Part shown: positions 36,215 through 46,776 of the stretch, one piece after another
Numbering within the stretch: position 1 is the first letter of the stretch
How the letters are laid out: every line of letters begins with the position of its first letter
Origin: Robiginitalea myxolifaciens
GTDB taxonomy: Bacteria > Bacteroidota > Bacteroidia > Flavobacteriales > Flavobacteriaceae
DNA length: 64,000 nucleotides
Assembly: GCF_900115205.1 (NCBI RefSeq)
Contig: NZ_FOYQ01000002.1
Coordinates: 682,001-746,000 of the forward strand
Direction of reading: 5' to 3'
Notes under the pieces: generated by a model
Seen by the model: only the letters and a program-made list of their open reading frames with translations
Databases searched by the model: none
Told to the model about the DNA's origin: nothing
Position numbers and translations under genes: made by a program

Positions 36215-37407
36215 GATATTACTCCAGATCCAAGAAGTTCTTCTCCCCGATACCAGGCAACAAACTGCCCTTCCGTAATTGCGGATTGCGGGTTTTTAAA
36301 GTCCACATAAAGTCCCCCGCTCACCCGGTACAAGGTGGCCTCCTGTAATTCCTGACGATATCGTATTCTGGCGAGTACTTCCATTTGCCCGTCGAGTTCC
36401 AGAGCCATATCCTCACGTACCCAATGCAGTTCCTCCTCCTTTACAAAAAGCGTCCTGCGGTACAGTCCGGGATGCTGCTTGCCCTGGCCGGTATAAATGA
36501 TATTTTTCGCTACGTCGGTCTGTATCACAAACAAAGGTTCTGGCGTTCCGCCTACATCCAGGCCTTTGCGTTGCCCGATCGTGAAGTAGTGTGCACCCTG
36601 ATGCTTCCCAACGATTCGCCCCTGATCCGGGGTAAATTCAGGCTTTTCAGCATGAAAGGCCAACTCTTCCTCCTGATTCTCAAAATCCGGCAGGTGTCTG
36701 GAAAACTGCGGGGCGTCCCCAGGTACTTCGACAATATCGCCAGGTTTGGGCTGTAGCTGTTGTTGCAGGAATTCGGGCAGGCGCACCTTCCCGATAAAGC
36801 AGAGACCCTGGGAGTCCTTTTTACCAGCAGTAGCCAAATCGTTTTCCCGCGCTATGGCCCGCACCTCGGATTTTTGCAAATGCCCGATAGGAAAGAGGGC
36901 ACGCCCGAGTTGTTCCTGATTGAGCTGGCACAGGAAATAAGACTGATCCTTTTGCGGATCTTCCCCGGCCAGCAAACGGTGAATCGTTTCCCCTTTGGAA
37001 TTTACAAAACTCTCCTTGCGGCAATAGTGCCCGGTAGCCACGAAGTCCGCTCCCAGATCCAGGGCCAGTTTCAGGAAAAGATCGAACTTAATTTCCCGAT
37101 TACAGAGCACATCGGGATTGGGAGTTCGACCCTGTTCGTATTCCCGGAACATATAATCTACAATACGCTCCTTGTATTCTGCACTGAGATCTACTGTCTG
37201 AAACGGAATCCCCAATTTTTCAGCTACCAGCAGTGCGTCATGACTGTCGTCCAGCCAAGGGCATTCCCGGGATATGACCACGCTGTCGTCGTGCCAATTC
37301 TTCATGAACAAGCCAATAACTTCGTAACCTTGTTGCTGGAGCAACAAAGCACTGACGCTACTATCAACGCCACCGGATAACCCGACTACAACTTTTTTTC
37401 GTTCCAT
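36211..37407 (-). CDS. mnmA: tRNA 2-thiouridine(34) synthase
   Basis: 398 residues. The PP-loop [15 protein letters not shown] lies at the N-terminus, [15 protein letters not shown] holds the catalytic Cys, DQSYFLCQL and [11 protein letters not shown] supply the second Cys, and the C-terminal beta domain binds tRNA. MnmA thiolates the wobble uridine of Lys, Glu and Gln tRNAs. A short insertion after [17 protein letters not shown] is as in other Bacteroidetes MnmA proteins. The gene is preceded by a perfect TAATTTTG -7 element (37420-37427). Confidence 0.96.
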   Translation of the reverse strand: MERKKVVVGLSGGVDSSVSALLLQQQGYEVIGLFMKNWHDDSVVISRECPWLDDSHDALLVAEKLGIPFQTVDLSAEYKERIVDYMFREYEQGRTPNPDVLCNREIKFDLFLKLALDLGADFVATGHYCRKESFVNSKGETIHRLLAGEDPQKDQSYFLCQLNQEQLGRALFPIGHLQKSEVRAIARENDLATAGKKDSQGLCFIGKVRLPEFLQQQLQPKPGDIVEVPGDAPQFSRHLPDFENQEEELAFHAEKPEFTPDQGRIVGKHQGAHYFTIGQRKGLDVGGTPEPLFVIQTDVAKNIIYTGQGKQHPGLYRRTLFVKEEELHWVREDMALELDGQMEVLARIRYRQELQEATLYRVSGGLYVDFKNPQSAITEGQFVAWYRGEELLGSGVIS

Positions 37408-37419
37408 AGTTTATCTCGG

Positions 37420-37427
37420 CAAAATTA
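37420..37427 (-). promoter_or_regulatory. Candidate -7 promoter element for mnmA
   Basis: Reverse-strand TAATTTTG is an exact TAnnTTTG match 12 bases before the ATG; no -33 TTTG at the expected distance. Confidence 0.42.
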
Positions 37428-37572
37428 CGAATTATTGCGTCCCCTTCCATTTTCTCATAACCCGATTTAGCGCGCAAACCAGGCGTTAAAGTTTTGCAAA
37501 GCTTGATCATTTTGTTTAATCTTTTATATAGTTTCGTTAAACAATAAATTGCTAAACCTTTAAAAAATTGCT

Positions 37573-38958
37573 ATGAAAAAGAAGTTTAAGTATTTCACTA
37601 TCCTATTTCTTACCCTTGGGTTGGTTTCCCTGAATTCCTGTTCTGATGATGACGGGGATGGAGGCGAAAATTCGGACCCAACGATTGTACAACTCGCAGC
37701 CGGAAATGCTGACTTGAGCATTTTGGTAACTGCACTTACCGAAACCGGACTGGATGCGACGCTGGCCGGCGACGGACCTTTTACGGTTTTTGCCCCGACT
37801 AACGATGCCTTTGCTGCATTCCTTACCGATAATGGTTTTGCCAGCTTAGACGACGTCCCGAACGACGTGCTCACCCAAGTACTGTTGAATCACGTAGTTG
37901 CCGGGGAATTTTTCTCAAACGGCCTTTCTACGGGCTATGTTCCCTCCTCCTCCACCGCCGGACCTGGTGGAGCCACGCTAAGTCTTTTTATTGAGGCGCA
38001 GACAGGAGTAACTGTCAATGGCCAGTCTAACGTTTCTATTGCTGATATCGACGCTTCCAACGGAGTTGTCCACGTGGTAGATGCCGTGATCGGACTGCCT
38101 AATGTCGTAGATCATGTGGTAGCAAATCCTAGCTTGAGCAACCTCGTTGAAGCCCTTACTGCAGGAGGAAATACAACCTTCACAGGATTGCTTTCACTCG
38201 ATGGTCCATACACCGTTTTTGCACCTGATAACGCGGCCTTCGCCAACTTCAATAATCCGAATGGCAATGACATCAATAACATCCTGGCAAATCATGTAAT
38301 TGCCGGAGTTGCTGCCTTGTCAACAGGACTATCTAATTCCTATGTGAATACCCTCGGTGAAAATGCCGATGAGGATTTACTCTCCCTGTACATCAATACC
38401 GATACCGGGGTAGTCCTCAACGGAAGCAGTACCGTAACAACCGCCGACATCGTTGGAACTAACGGGGTAATTCATGTGGTTAATGAAGTTATCGATATCC
38501 CGACAGTGGTAAGTTTTGCCGTTGCTGATCCAACGTTCGCACCACTGGTAACCGCTCTGACCACGGCAACACCTGCAACTGATTTTGCGACCGTACTCAG
38601 CGGAGATGGCCCATTCACAGTATTCGCACCAACCGATGCAGCATTCCAGGCATTGCTGGATAGCAATATGGATTGGACTACTGTCGAGGACATTGAAGAA
38701 GGGTTGTTAACTTCCGTACTGAATCATCATGTGGTATCTGGAAATGTACGCTCTGGAGACCTTACCGATGGTATTATGCCGATGACACTGGAAGGAGATA
38801 ACATCACCATTAACCTCCCCGGTACCGGAGATAATATCGCCGATGTAACCGACGGAGCTGGAAATTCAGGAATCGGAATTGTCGTAGTAGACGTACAAGC
38901 TGGAAATGGGGTGATCCACGTTCTGAATCAGGTAATGATCCCCGACACTATGAATTAG
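37573..38958 (+). CDS. Fasciclin (FAS1) lipoprotein with three domains
   Basis: 461 residues. Signal with lipobox (LNSC, Cys23) followed by an acidic spacer (SDDDGDGGENSD). Three FAS1 domains span about 38-172, 175-305 and 308-460; each has a GPFTVFAPT or GPYTVFAPD block and an H2-like ending (NGVVHVVDAVI, NGVIHVVNEVI, NGVIHVLNQVM). FAS1 domains mediate adhesion. The three-domain array tethered by lipid suggests a surface adhesin. A TAGTTTCG near-match to the -7 element lies at 37529-37536, and a strong terminator follows the gene. Confidence 0.93.
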   Translation: MKKKFKYFTILFLTLGLVSLNSCSDDDGDGGENSDPTIVQLAAGNADLSILVTALTETGLDATLAGDGPFTVFAPTNDAFAAFLTDNGFASLDDVPNDVLTQVLLNHVVAGEFFSNGLSTGYVPSSSTAGPGGATLSLFIEAQTGVTVNGQSNVSIADIDASNGVVHVVDAVIGLPNVVDHVVANPSLSNLVEALTAGGNTTFTGLLSLDGPYTVFAPDNAAFANFNNPNGNDINNILANHVIAGVAALSTGLSNSYVNTLGENADEDLLSLYINTDTGVVLNGSSTVTTADIVGTNGVIHVVNEVIDIPTVVSFAVADPTFAPLVTALTTATPATDFATVLSGDGPFTVFAPTDAAFQALLDSNMDWTTVEDIEEGLLTSVLNHHVVSGNVRSGDLTDGIMPMTLEGDNITINLPGTGDNIADVTDGAGNSGIGIVVVDVQAGNGVIHVLNQVMIPDTMN

Positions 38959-38998
38959 AGAATACCCGGATCGCAAAAAAGATCCCGGAGTTCCAAAG

Positions 38999-39027
38999 AA
39001 AAGGCCGCCCATGTGCGGCCTTTTTTT
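38999..39027 (+). terminator. Intrinsic terminator after the fasciclin gene
   Basis: Perfect 10-bp stem AAAAGGCCGC / GCGGCCTTTT with loop CCATGT and seven T residues. The 264-base gap 38959-39222 otherwise holds only the second terminator at 39156-39190. Confidence 0.93.
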
Positions 39028-39155
39028 ATTCATCGCTGTGACCACAAAAAGCGGGCAGCTCCCAACCGAATATTTGGCCTTGGCAACTTTTAGTTTGATA
39101 GCCCTCAACAGAATTGCATCTTTAGCTTCCCAAATCTTACCATACTTAACCAACC

Positions 39156-39190
39156 AAAAAAACCCAGGAATCCAGTTCCCGGGTTTTTTT
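39156..39190. terminator. Bidirectional terminator downstream of the 39223 gene
   Basis: Stem AAACCCAGGAA / TTCCCGGGTTT with one A-C mismatch and loop TCCAG, flanked by A-run and T-run, so it can terminate in both directions. It most likely ends the reverse-strand transcript of the Arg-rich protein gene. Confidence 0.8.
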
Positions 39191-39222
39191 CTTTTCGGAT
39201 AGTTCAGGACTCCGAAGTAATT

Positions 39223-39825
39223 TTAATTTTCTTCTTCCTCGTCTTCGAGAATTTCCACGATCTCAAAGCCTTCGTCTACTTCCTGGTAAACAGCATTATT
39301 CAATTCGTAGGAGGGCACATCAGAGAAGTCGAATTCCTCAGCATCTTCAGGAAGATCTGGAACTACAGCTCCTACAGGGGTTTCCACTACCTCATAGTCC
39401 TCTCCTTGCTTTTGATAGAAAACGCCCTCGGAATACCAGTAGGGACGATTTCTCACCACAATACGAATCGGGGCAACGGTAAGGGTTCTTACTCGAAATC
39501 CGATAGGAGGAAATGTTCTTACATATACGCCTCGTCTTGAGACATAATACATCCCCCTGACGGGGTAATAGTTTACACTTCGAAAGGCAACTACGCGAGT
39601 GCCTGCAGGCAAACGTCTCAGGGTGCGGCGAGCAACACGGCGGTTAACTCTTCTGTTGACGCGTTTTCTGACGCGGCGGTTTTTGCGTCGTACCGCAGAC
39701 CTTTTGGTGCGGTCTACTTTAACAACTGTGGTCGTCCGACGTGCGGAATTTTGTGCTTCAACGGTAGCGGGAACACAGAAAAGCAAGGCCAGAAGGGTTA
39801 GGCCAAAGAATAATGTAGATTTCAT
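39223..39825 (-). CDS. Exported Arg-rich/acidic protein, DUF6515-like
   Basis: 200 residues with signal MKSTLFFGLTLLALLFCVPA. The mature chain is strongly charge-segregated: about residues 30-75 form an Arg-rich tract (VRRKNRRVRKRVNRRVNRR), a middle Tyr/Val-rich part has NYYPVRGMYYVSRRGVYVR, and a Glu/Asp-rich tail ends in DEEEEN. The YYYV-type middle resembles the DUF6515 family seen in Bacteroidetes. The function is unknown. It follows yidC at 82 bases and may have its own transcript. Confidence 0.72.
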   Translation of the reverse strand: MKSTLFFGLTLLALLFCVPATVEAQNSARRTTTVVKVDRTKRSAVRRKNRRVRKRVNRRVNRRVARRTLRRLPAGTRVVAFRSVNYYPVRGMYYVSRRGVYVRTFPPIGFRVRTLTVAPIRIVVRNRPYWYSEGVFYQKQGEDYEVVETPVGAVVPDLPEDAEEFDFSDVPSYELNNAVYQEVDEGFEIVEILEDEEEEN

Positions 39826-39907
39826 AGCTTGTTATATTGGTGACTGCTCTTGGATAGTTTAAAACGACCAAGGTTTAATCACATTGCCAGGAAATCGACG
39901 AAATGCG

Positions 39908-41767
39908 CTATTTCTTCTTTTTTTGTTTTTCCGCTTCCTCCATCATTTCACGCATCTTCTTCTGGAAACGATTCTCTTTCTTGGGCTGCTTTTTCTTCTG
40001 CTCGATCTGAGCGTGGATTTTGTTCTCGTCCAGGATTACATTTTTGATCACCAGCATAATACCTATGGTAATCAGGTTGGAAACGAAATAGTACAAACTC
40101 AAACCACTGGCGTAGTTATTAAAGAAGAACAACATCAACAGCGGGGAGAGGTACATGATAAACTTCATGTTTGGCATCCCGGGTTGCGTCTGCATTTGCT
40201 GGCCAGTAGTCATCATCATATAAAAGAAGATGGCTACGGATGCCAGGATTGGGAACAGACTTACGTGATCCCCGTAAAAAGGAATAGTAAAGGGCAATTG
40301 CGCTATGGTATCATAGGAACTTAAGTCCTCAGCCCAAAGGAATGATTTCTGCCTGAGTGCAAAACTCGTCGGGAAGAACATAAACAGCGCATAGAATATC
40401 GGCAGCTGCAACAGGGCGGGGATACACCCGCTCAAGGGGCTTACCCCAGCTTTGTTGTAGAGCTTCATAGTCTCCTGCTGCCGCTTCATGGCGTTGTCCT
40501 TATGCTTTTCATTGATTTCTGTGATCTCCGGCTTCAGCACCCGCATCTTGGCCTGAGAGAGATAGGACTTGTACGTCACGGGTGACAGCAAAATACGCAC
40601 GAGGATGGTCATGACTACGATGGCGATACCGTAAGGCAGGAAGGAACTCAAAAAGCCAAAGAACGGGGTAAACAGATACCGGTTGATCCAACCGAAAATC
40701 CCCCATCCATAGGGTATGGAATCGGCCAGGGCCAAATCTTCATATTGTTCGAGTGTGTCGATGTCGGTTGGCCCGTAATACCAGTGCATGCTACTGGCCA
40801 GTTCTCCAGCAGACTTCGGGAGCTCGGTAGCAATTCCAAACTCCTTGGTAAATTCCGTCTCCCGACTTTCTTCCTCGACCAGGTTGGCCGACTTCAGGTC
40901 TACCGAAGCCAGCGGTTGGTTCACAGCCAGGATGCTGCTGAAGAAATGTTGCCGGAAAGACATCCAGCGAACATCGACTTCTGTTTCTTCGTCCAGATCA
41001 CTACTCTCGGATAACTTACTGATATCTTCTCCTTCGTGCCGGTAGGTGAGTCGGGTGTAGCGGTTCTCGTACATAACGCTTTTGTTATGTCGAATCCCCT
41101 TCATTTCCCACTGCATAGGTACTCCATCGCCCGATGCGAGTACGGAAGCAAGCCCCTGGGAACGTATGTCAAAATCGAGCAGGTATTCTCCAGGTTTCAG
41201 GGTATAGCGGAATTCGAGGAATTGCTGCGGACCCGCTTTCGCTTTCATTGACAATACCTGATTCCCGTTGTCCTGGGTCAGTTCAGGTTGGAAATACATA
41301 TCCCGGGTTTGGAGTACCCGGTTATCGTTGGTGGTCAGGACTAGATTAAAACTCGCATTTCCATCTTTGATCAGGTATACCGGGATGGAATCAAAAGTAA
41401 CATACTGCTTCATCCGGGCCTCGGTGATCTGCCCACCTTTATTGCTTATCTCCAGGAACAGCAGGTCGTTTTCCAGGGTGGTTTCACCATCGGTGGTTTC
41501 TGTAAAGGCAAAGGCCCCTACCCTATTGCGATATGCGGCATTTGCCGCGGAGTCGGAGAGTACAACAGTTTGCTCTGGCTGTACTTCCGGGATTGGATTA
41601 TTCTGGGCCTCCAGTTGTTCCAGGGAGTCCTGTACCTGCTCCTGTCGCTCCTTTTCTGCCGCCAATTCTTCCGGGCTGGGCTTGGTCATCCAGAACCATC
41701 CTATGAGGATGAGGAAAATCAGCACAAAGCCAATAATAGAGTTCAGGTCTAATTTCTTTTCTTCCAT
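39908..41767 (-). CDS. yidC: Membrane protein insertase YidC
   Basis: 619 residues. One N-terminal helix (SIIGFVLIFLILIGWFWM) precedes the periplasmic beta-supersandwich domain (about 60-345) and a C-terminal five-helix insertase core with LSQAKMRVLKPEITEI and LPIFYALFMFFPTSFALR. The Lys-rich C-terminal tail fits ribosome binding. YidC inserts and folds inner-membrane proteins, alone or with SecYEG. It lies after pyrG on the reverse strand with a 92-base gap. Confidence 0.96.
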   Translation of the reverse strand: MEEKKLDLNSIIGFVLIFLILIGWFWMTKPSPEELAAEKERQEQVQDSLEQLEAQNNPIPEVQPEQTVVLSDSAANAAYRNRVGAFAFTETTDGETTLENDLLFLEISNKGGQITEARMKQYVTFDSIPVYLIKDGNASFNLVLTTNDNRVLQTRDMYFQPELTQDNGNQVLSMKAKAGPQQFLEFRYTLKPGEYLLDFDIRSQGLASVLASGDGVPMQWEMKGIRHNKSVMYENRYTRLTYRHEGEDISKLSESSDLDEETEVDVRWMSFRQHFFSSILAVNQPLASVDLKSANLVEEESRETEFTKEFGIATELPKSAGELASSMHWYYGPTDIDTLEQYEDLALADSIPYGWGIFGWINRYLFTPFFGFLSSFLPYGIAIVVMTILVRILLSPVTYKSYLSQAKMRVLKPEITEINEKHKDNAMKRQQETMKLYNKAGVSPLSGCIPALLQLPIFYALFMFFPTSFALRQKSFLWAEDLSSYDTIAQLPFTIPFYGDHVSLFPILASVAIFFYMMMTTGQQMQTQPGMPNMKFIMYLSPLLMLFFFNNYASGLSLYYFVSNLITIGIMLVIKNVILDENKIHAQIEQKKKQPKKENRFQKKMREMMEEAEKQKKKK

Positions 41768-41859
41768 TTATATGTAATCTATAGTCGAATGCGTTTTTGG
41801 TCAGGCGCTTTTGTTTTGGCCCAGCTCCAGGGTCTCAATTTCCAATCCAAAAACCCCAC

Positions 41860-43554
<1,695 letters not shown>

Positions 43555-43615
43555 TCAGCAGAGGGTTTTCTCAGAAAGCTGTTAAGAGTATGGGGGAAAC
43601 CTAAGATATCCCGGA

Positions 43616-44170
43616 TTAATCCTGCGCCAGGATCTCTGCGATTTCGCGGTTCCATGCCTGTTGTGCAGCACGGTTGCGGGAATAATCCGTTTCCCGGTCA
43701 TAGCGATTCTGAAATTCGGACAATTCCCGATTGATTTCCTGAAACATGGCCCGGACTTCGGCCTTTACGTTCTCAGAAAATGTCCTGGATCGCAACCGGC
43801 GTCTGAATTCCCGGGCAAATAATTCGGAAATGTCAAAATGAAGCTGTTCATGGCTCAGTACATTGTCGTCGCAAACCGCAGCGTGGTACCAGGACTTATC
43901 CGGATAAAAATAAGTGTCTACTTCAAAATCCAGCAAATATCGCCTCCCTGAAGACCGTGTCTTGTACCGATAACTGATCCCGCTGGCTGTGGTCGCTGCT
44001 ATGCGCGTGCTCTCCGGTGGAGTAGCCTTGAAGTTGGACCAGGACAAGCGATGGCCGGGCTCCCAGCGAATTGCTTCCCGTTCCGCTTGGGCACTAAGCG
44101 AGCCGCATAGCCCTGAAAAGGATACGAATAACAGTAACTGAATGGTGAAGTTGCGCTTCCCCTTGCCCAT
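43616..44170 (-). CDS. Exported DUF922-type protein (putative Zn protease)
   Basis: 184 residues with a signal peptide (about 1-28). The segment LSHEQLHFDISELFARE holds an HExxH-like metal motif (HEQLH) followed by Asp, matching DUF922, a predicted zinc-dependent protease family. N-terminal WEPGHRLSWSNFKATPP is also characteristic. Catalysis has not been shown for the family to my knowledge. It follows osmC on the same strand after 59 bases. Confidence 0.78.
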   Translation of the reverse strand: MGKGKRNFTIQLLLFVSFSGLCGSLSAQAEREAIRWEPGHRLSWSNFKATPPESTRIAATTASGISYRYKTRSSGRRYLLDFEVDTYFYPDKSWYHAAVCDDNVLSHEQLHFDISELFAREFRRRLRSRTFSENVKAEVRAMFQEINRELSEFQNRYDRETDYSRNRAAQQAWNREIAEILAQD

Positions 44171-44229
44171 TTGCTTCCCGGTTATAGCCTGAATTCAGGC
44201 TGTTTACCAGATAACGGGGAAAGGTGGAA

Positions 44230-44634
44230 TTATAGTGTCCAGGAAAAGGTGATATCCCGTTCAATGTCGGGGTGCAGGCTCTGATGTACCGGGCAGGTCA
44301 TTCCGGTATTCTCCAGGATCTTGCGTTCTTTATCACTGGCAGCAGCAGGAAGTTCCAGCTGAATTGCTATCCTGGAAATACGCCGGGGGTTCGACGCCAT
44401 AACTTTAGTAACAGAGGCTGTTGACCCCTTGAGGTCCAACCCCATATCTCTGGCCTTGATTCCCATGACCGTTAGCATGCAACTTGCTAATCCGGTGGCA
44501 ACGGTATCCGTAGGACTAAAAGCCTCCCCTTTCCCGTGGTTATCGGTTGGGGCGTCGGTAATAAAACTACTCCCCGATTTCAGGTGGGTGCTTTGGGCGC
44601 GTAACTCGCCCTGATAGAGAACTTTTGAAGTCAT
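44230..44634 (-). CDS. OsmC family peroxiredoxin-like protein
   Basis: 134 residues. The family Cys residues are visible in VATGLASCMLTVMG and ENTGMTCPVHQSL, the two peroxidatic positions of OsmC/Ohr proteins. It should reduce organic hydroperoxides. Its ATG overlaps the stop of the LysM gene (ATGA at 44631-44634), so expression is coupled. Confidence 0.92.
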   Translation of the reverse strand: MTSKVLYQGELRAQSTHLKSGSSFITDAPTDNHGKGEAFSPTDTVATGLASCMLTVMGIKARDMGLDLKGSTASVTKVMASNPRRISRIAIQLELPAAASDKERKILENTGMTCPVHQSLHPDIERDITFSWTL

Positions 44635-46775
44635 GGTTTGTCTACTTCAACAATGCGCAGCCCGGAATACATGAGAATATAACTCGACATATTGAAATAT
44701 CCGGATTGCAGCGGTTTAACATAATTGAATCTGTTTGCACTGTATTCCAATTCCCCAAGCTGGTCTGCTACCTCAAACAGGTCAGGCTTGTAGGCCAGGC
44801 GCAACACTAAATCCATTGCCAAGTCAAAACCACGGGCTGCAAATCGGTCGGGTTCCCCCCCGAACCGACGGCGATACCGGCGAATAAAGCCTGGATCCAT
44901 CTGCTCCTTGTTTACTGAAGGGAAGGTGAACTTCAGGTTGGAGAGGTGGGTAGGAGAAATTACAGGATTATCATAAATGCGATTTCCGTTGGTAGTCAAC
45001 ATTCGGATTGCGGTGGTATCTGAATTCGCGGAATTCAAAATAGACACCACACTGGAGGCGATCTTAAAATTATCGGTCTCTACAAATACCCAGTTTTCCT
45101 GTTCCTCCGAAAGCTTGTTGTACAAATCATCGACGTTCAGGCTAATATTTTCCTCCTCTTGCCGCAAGTCTACCAACTCGGCATCGGGAAAGCGCTCCAG
45201 GATCTGTGTTTCTGATTCAATGCTCTCCTGGTCGGAAATAATCAGGATTTTTTGTTCCTCCCGTTCCCCATCAACGTAATCGAGCAGACTTTTACGCAGG
45301 CGTTGATCCGAGGTGAAGGTGTAAAATATATTCTCCTCCGGAACTTCCAAAGACACCCGGGTAGGTGCGATTACAGGTATTTCCAGTTCTGAGGCCCTTG
45401 CGGCAACCTCACGGATGGATTGCGGTTCGAGGGGACCCACAATGGCACTCAATCCCGATAGTTCCTGAGATAGCATTAAGCTGCGTACGTGCTCTGTTTT
45501 AAGGCGGGTATCGCGGGCGATCAGTTCAGCAGAGACGCCCATTTCCCTCAGGGAATCCATGGCTACAAGCATTCCTGAATACAATCCGAGGCTGTATTTC
45601 AGGGCATTGTTGTTTTCTATCCGCTTCCCGGTCTGCTCTTCATCCTGTAAATTCAGGCGATCCAATCGGAATGGAAAGAGTACCAGGAGCTTAGGCACAT
45701 TCATTGGGTTTATGCTGTCCTTGAGGTTGAACTGGTCCAGAACAACCGCATTCTTAACAGCCAGGTCTTCGGCCCGGTTCCCGGGGATTCTCAACACCAT
45801 TCCAGCCTTGAGCCCGAGACGCAAATCCGGATTCAGTGCGATGAGTTCGGTCCAGCCGATACCGAATTTCCGGGTCAGGGAAAACTCGGTTTGCTTGGGT
45901 TTAACTTCATAAAAAAGAAACTCGGAATCTTCGGTGTTTTCGGGTTGTACAGGCTTTTCCGGCAGGCGGATTTCCATACCCTCCTGTAACCCGCCACGGT
46001 CCATGATCTCCGGGTTCAGCCGTACAATTTCCTCCCGGCTTATTCCGTATTCCTGGCTAAGGCTAAAAAGCGTCTTTTGGGGAGGGACGGTATAGGATAT
46101 ATAAATCTGAGTCTGTTGATTTTCAATGGTCTCACCCGGCTTTACAGGAACGCGCAACTCCTGACCAATAGCGAGGTAAGAAGTACTTCGGGGTAGTTCC
46201 GGATTGAGGCTGAGCAAGCTGTCCATGGAAATTCCGAATTCATGTGCAATGCTCCAACGGGTTTCCTGTGGCTTTACAATGTAAGTGCCCAATTGCGCTT
46301 CCAACTCCAATTCCTCCCGATATCCCTCCGGATAAACCGGGATCCGGAGCACCATCCCACGCTGCAGGTCTTTTGAATACAACTCGGGATTGTATCTTTT
46401 AAGTTCGGATTCCTCGATCTCGTAGCGTTGGGTAATCCCGAACAGGGTTTCCTTTTTGCGTACCCTATGGGTTTTGAAGCTAACGGGTTGGAATTGCCCG
46501 GTGGTATCCTGAGAAGAAATCGCCGGCCGGCTTACTGTCGAGGTAGCTTCCTGAGCAGGGATCACCAAAATGGTATTGGGTTTCAGGGTGGATTCGCGAT
46601 CCAATTCCTTGTTGTACCTCAGGATTTGATCTACTGATACCCCGTATTCCCGCGAAATGGAAGAGAGCGTTTCCCCTTGCTTAACCGCATGCGAGCGAAA
46701 CTGCTGAGCCTTTACCCCACATCCCAGTAACAGGAAGAAAACAGCGCAAAGCGCAAATTTTGCAGGCCATTTCAT
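44631..46775 (-). CDS. Lipoprotein with five LysM domains fused to a periplasmic-binding domain
   Basis: 714 residues. The lipobox LLLGC puts the lipid-modified Cys at 19. Five LysM modules follow at about 27-73, 101-146, 163-211, 225-272 and 287-331, each ending in a (M/T/Q)xLRIP-like strand. From about 355 to the end is a type I periplasmic-binding (receptor-ligand, Peripla_BP_6-like) fold with SLGLYSGMLVAMDSL and SAIVGPLEPQSIREVAARA. LysM binds peptidoglycan, so the binding domain would sit between outer membrane and wall. The architecture recalls LpoA, which has a similar binding-protein fold and activates a peptidoglycan synthase, but this is inference. It starts 1 base after the guaA stop and overlaps osmC. 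Confidence 0.88.
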   Translation of the reverse strand: MKWPAKFALCAVFFLLLGCGVKAQQFRSHAVKQGETLSSISREYGVSVDQILRYNKELDRESTLKPNTILVIPAQEATSTVSRPAISSQDTTGQFQPVSFKTHRVRKKETLFGITQRYEIEESELKRYNPELYSKDLQRGMVLRIPVYPEGYREELELEAQLGTYIVKPQETRWSIAHEFGISMDSLLSLNPELPRSTSYLAIGQELRVPVKPGETIENQQTQIYISYTVPPQKTLFSLSQEYGISREEIVRLNPEIMDRGGLQEGMEIRLPEKPVQPENTEDSEFLFYEVKPKQTEFSLTRKFGIGWTELIALNPDLRLGLKAGMVLRIPGNRAEDLAVKNAVVLDQFNLKDSINPMNVPKLLVLFPFRLDRLNLQDEEQTGKRIENNNALKYSLGLYSGMLVAMDSLREMGVSAELIARDTRLKTEHVRSLMLSQELSGLSAIVGPLEPQSIREVAARASELEIPVIAPTRVSLEVPEENIFYTFTSDQRLRKSLLDYVDGEREEQKILIISDQESIESETQILERFPDAELVDLRQEEENISLNVDDLYNKLSEEQENWVFVETDNFKIASSVVSILNSANSDTTAIRMLTTNGNRIYDNPVISPTHLSNLKFTFPSVNKEQMDPGFIRRYRRRFGGEPDRFAARGFDLAMDLVLRLAYKPDLFEVADQLGELEYSANRFNYVKPLQSGYFNMSSYILMYSGLRIVEVDKP

Positions 46776-46776
46776 G

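Noticed and set aside
38866-39202. Small frames on both strands after the fasciclin gene
   Set aside because: They span two terminators and show no protein-like features.
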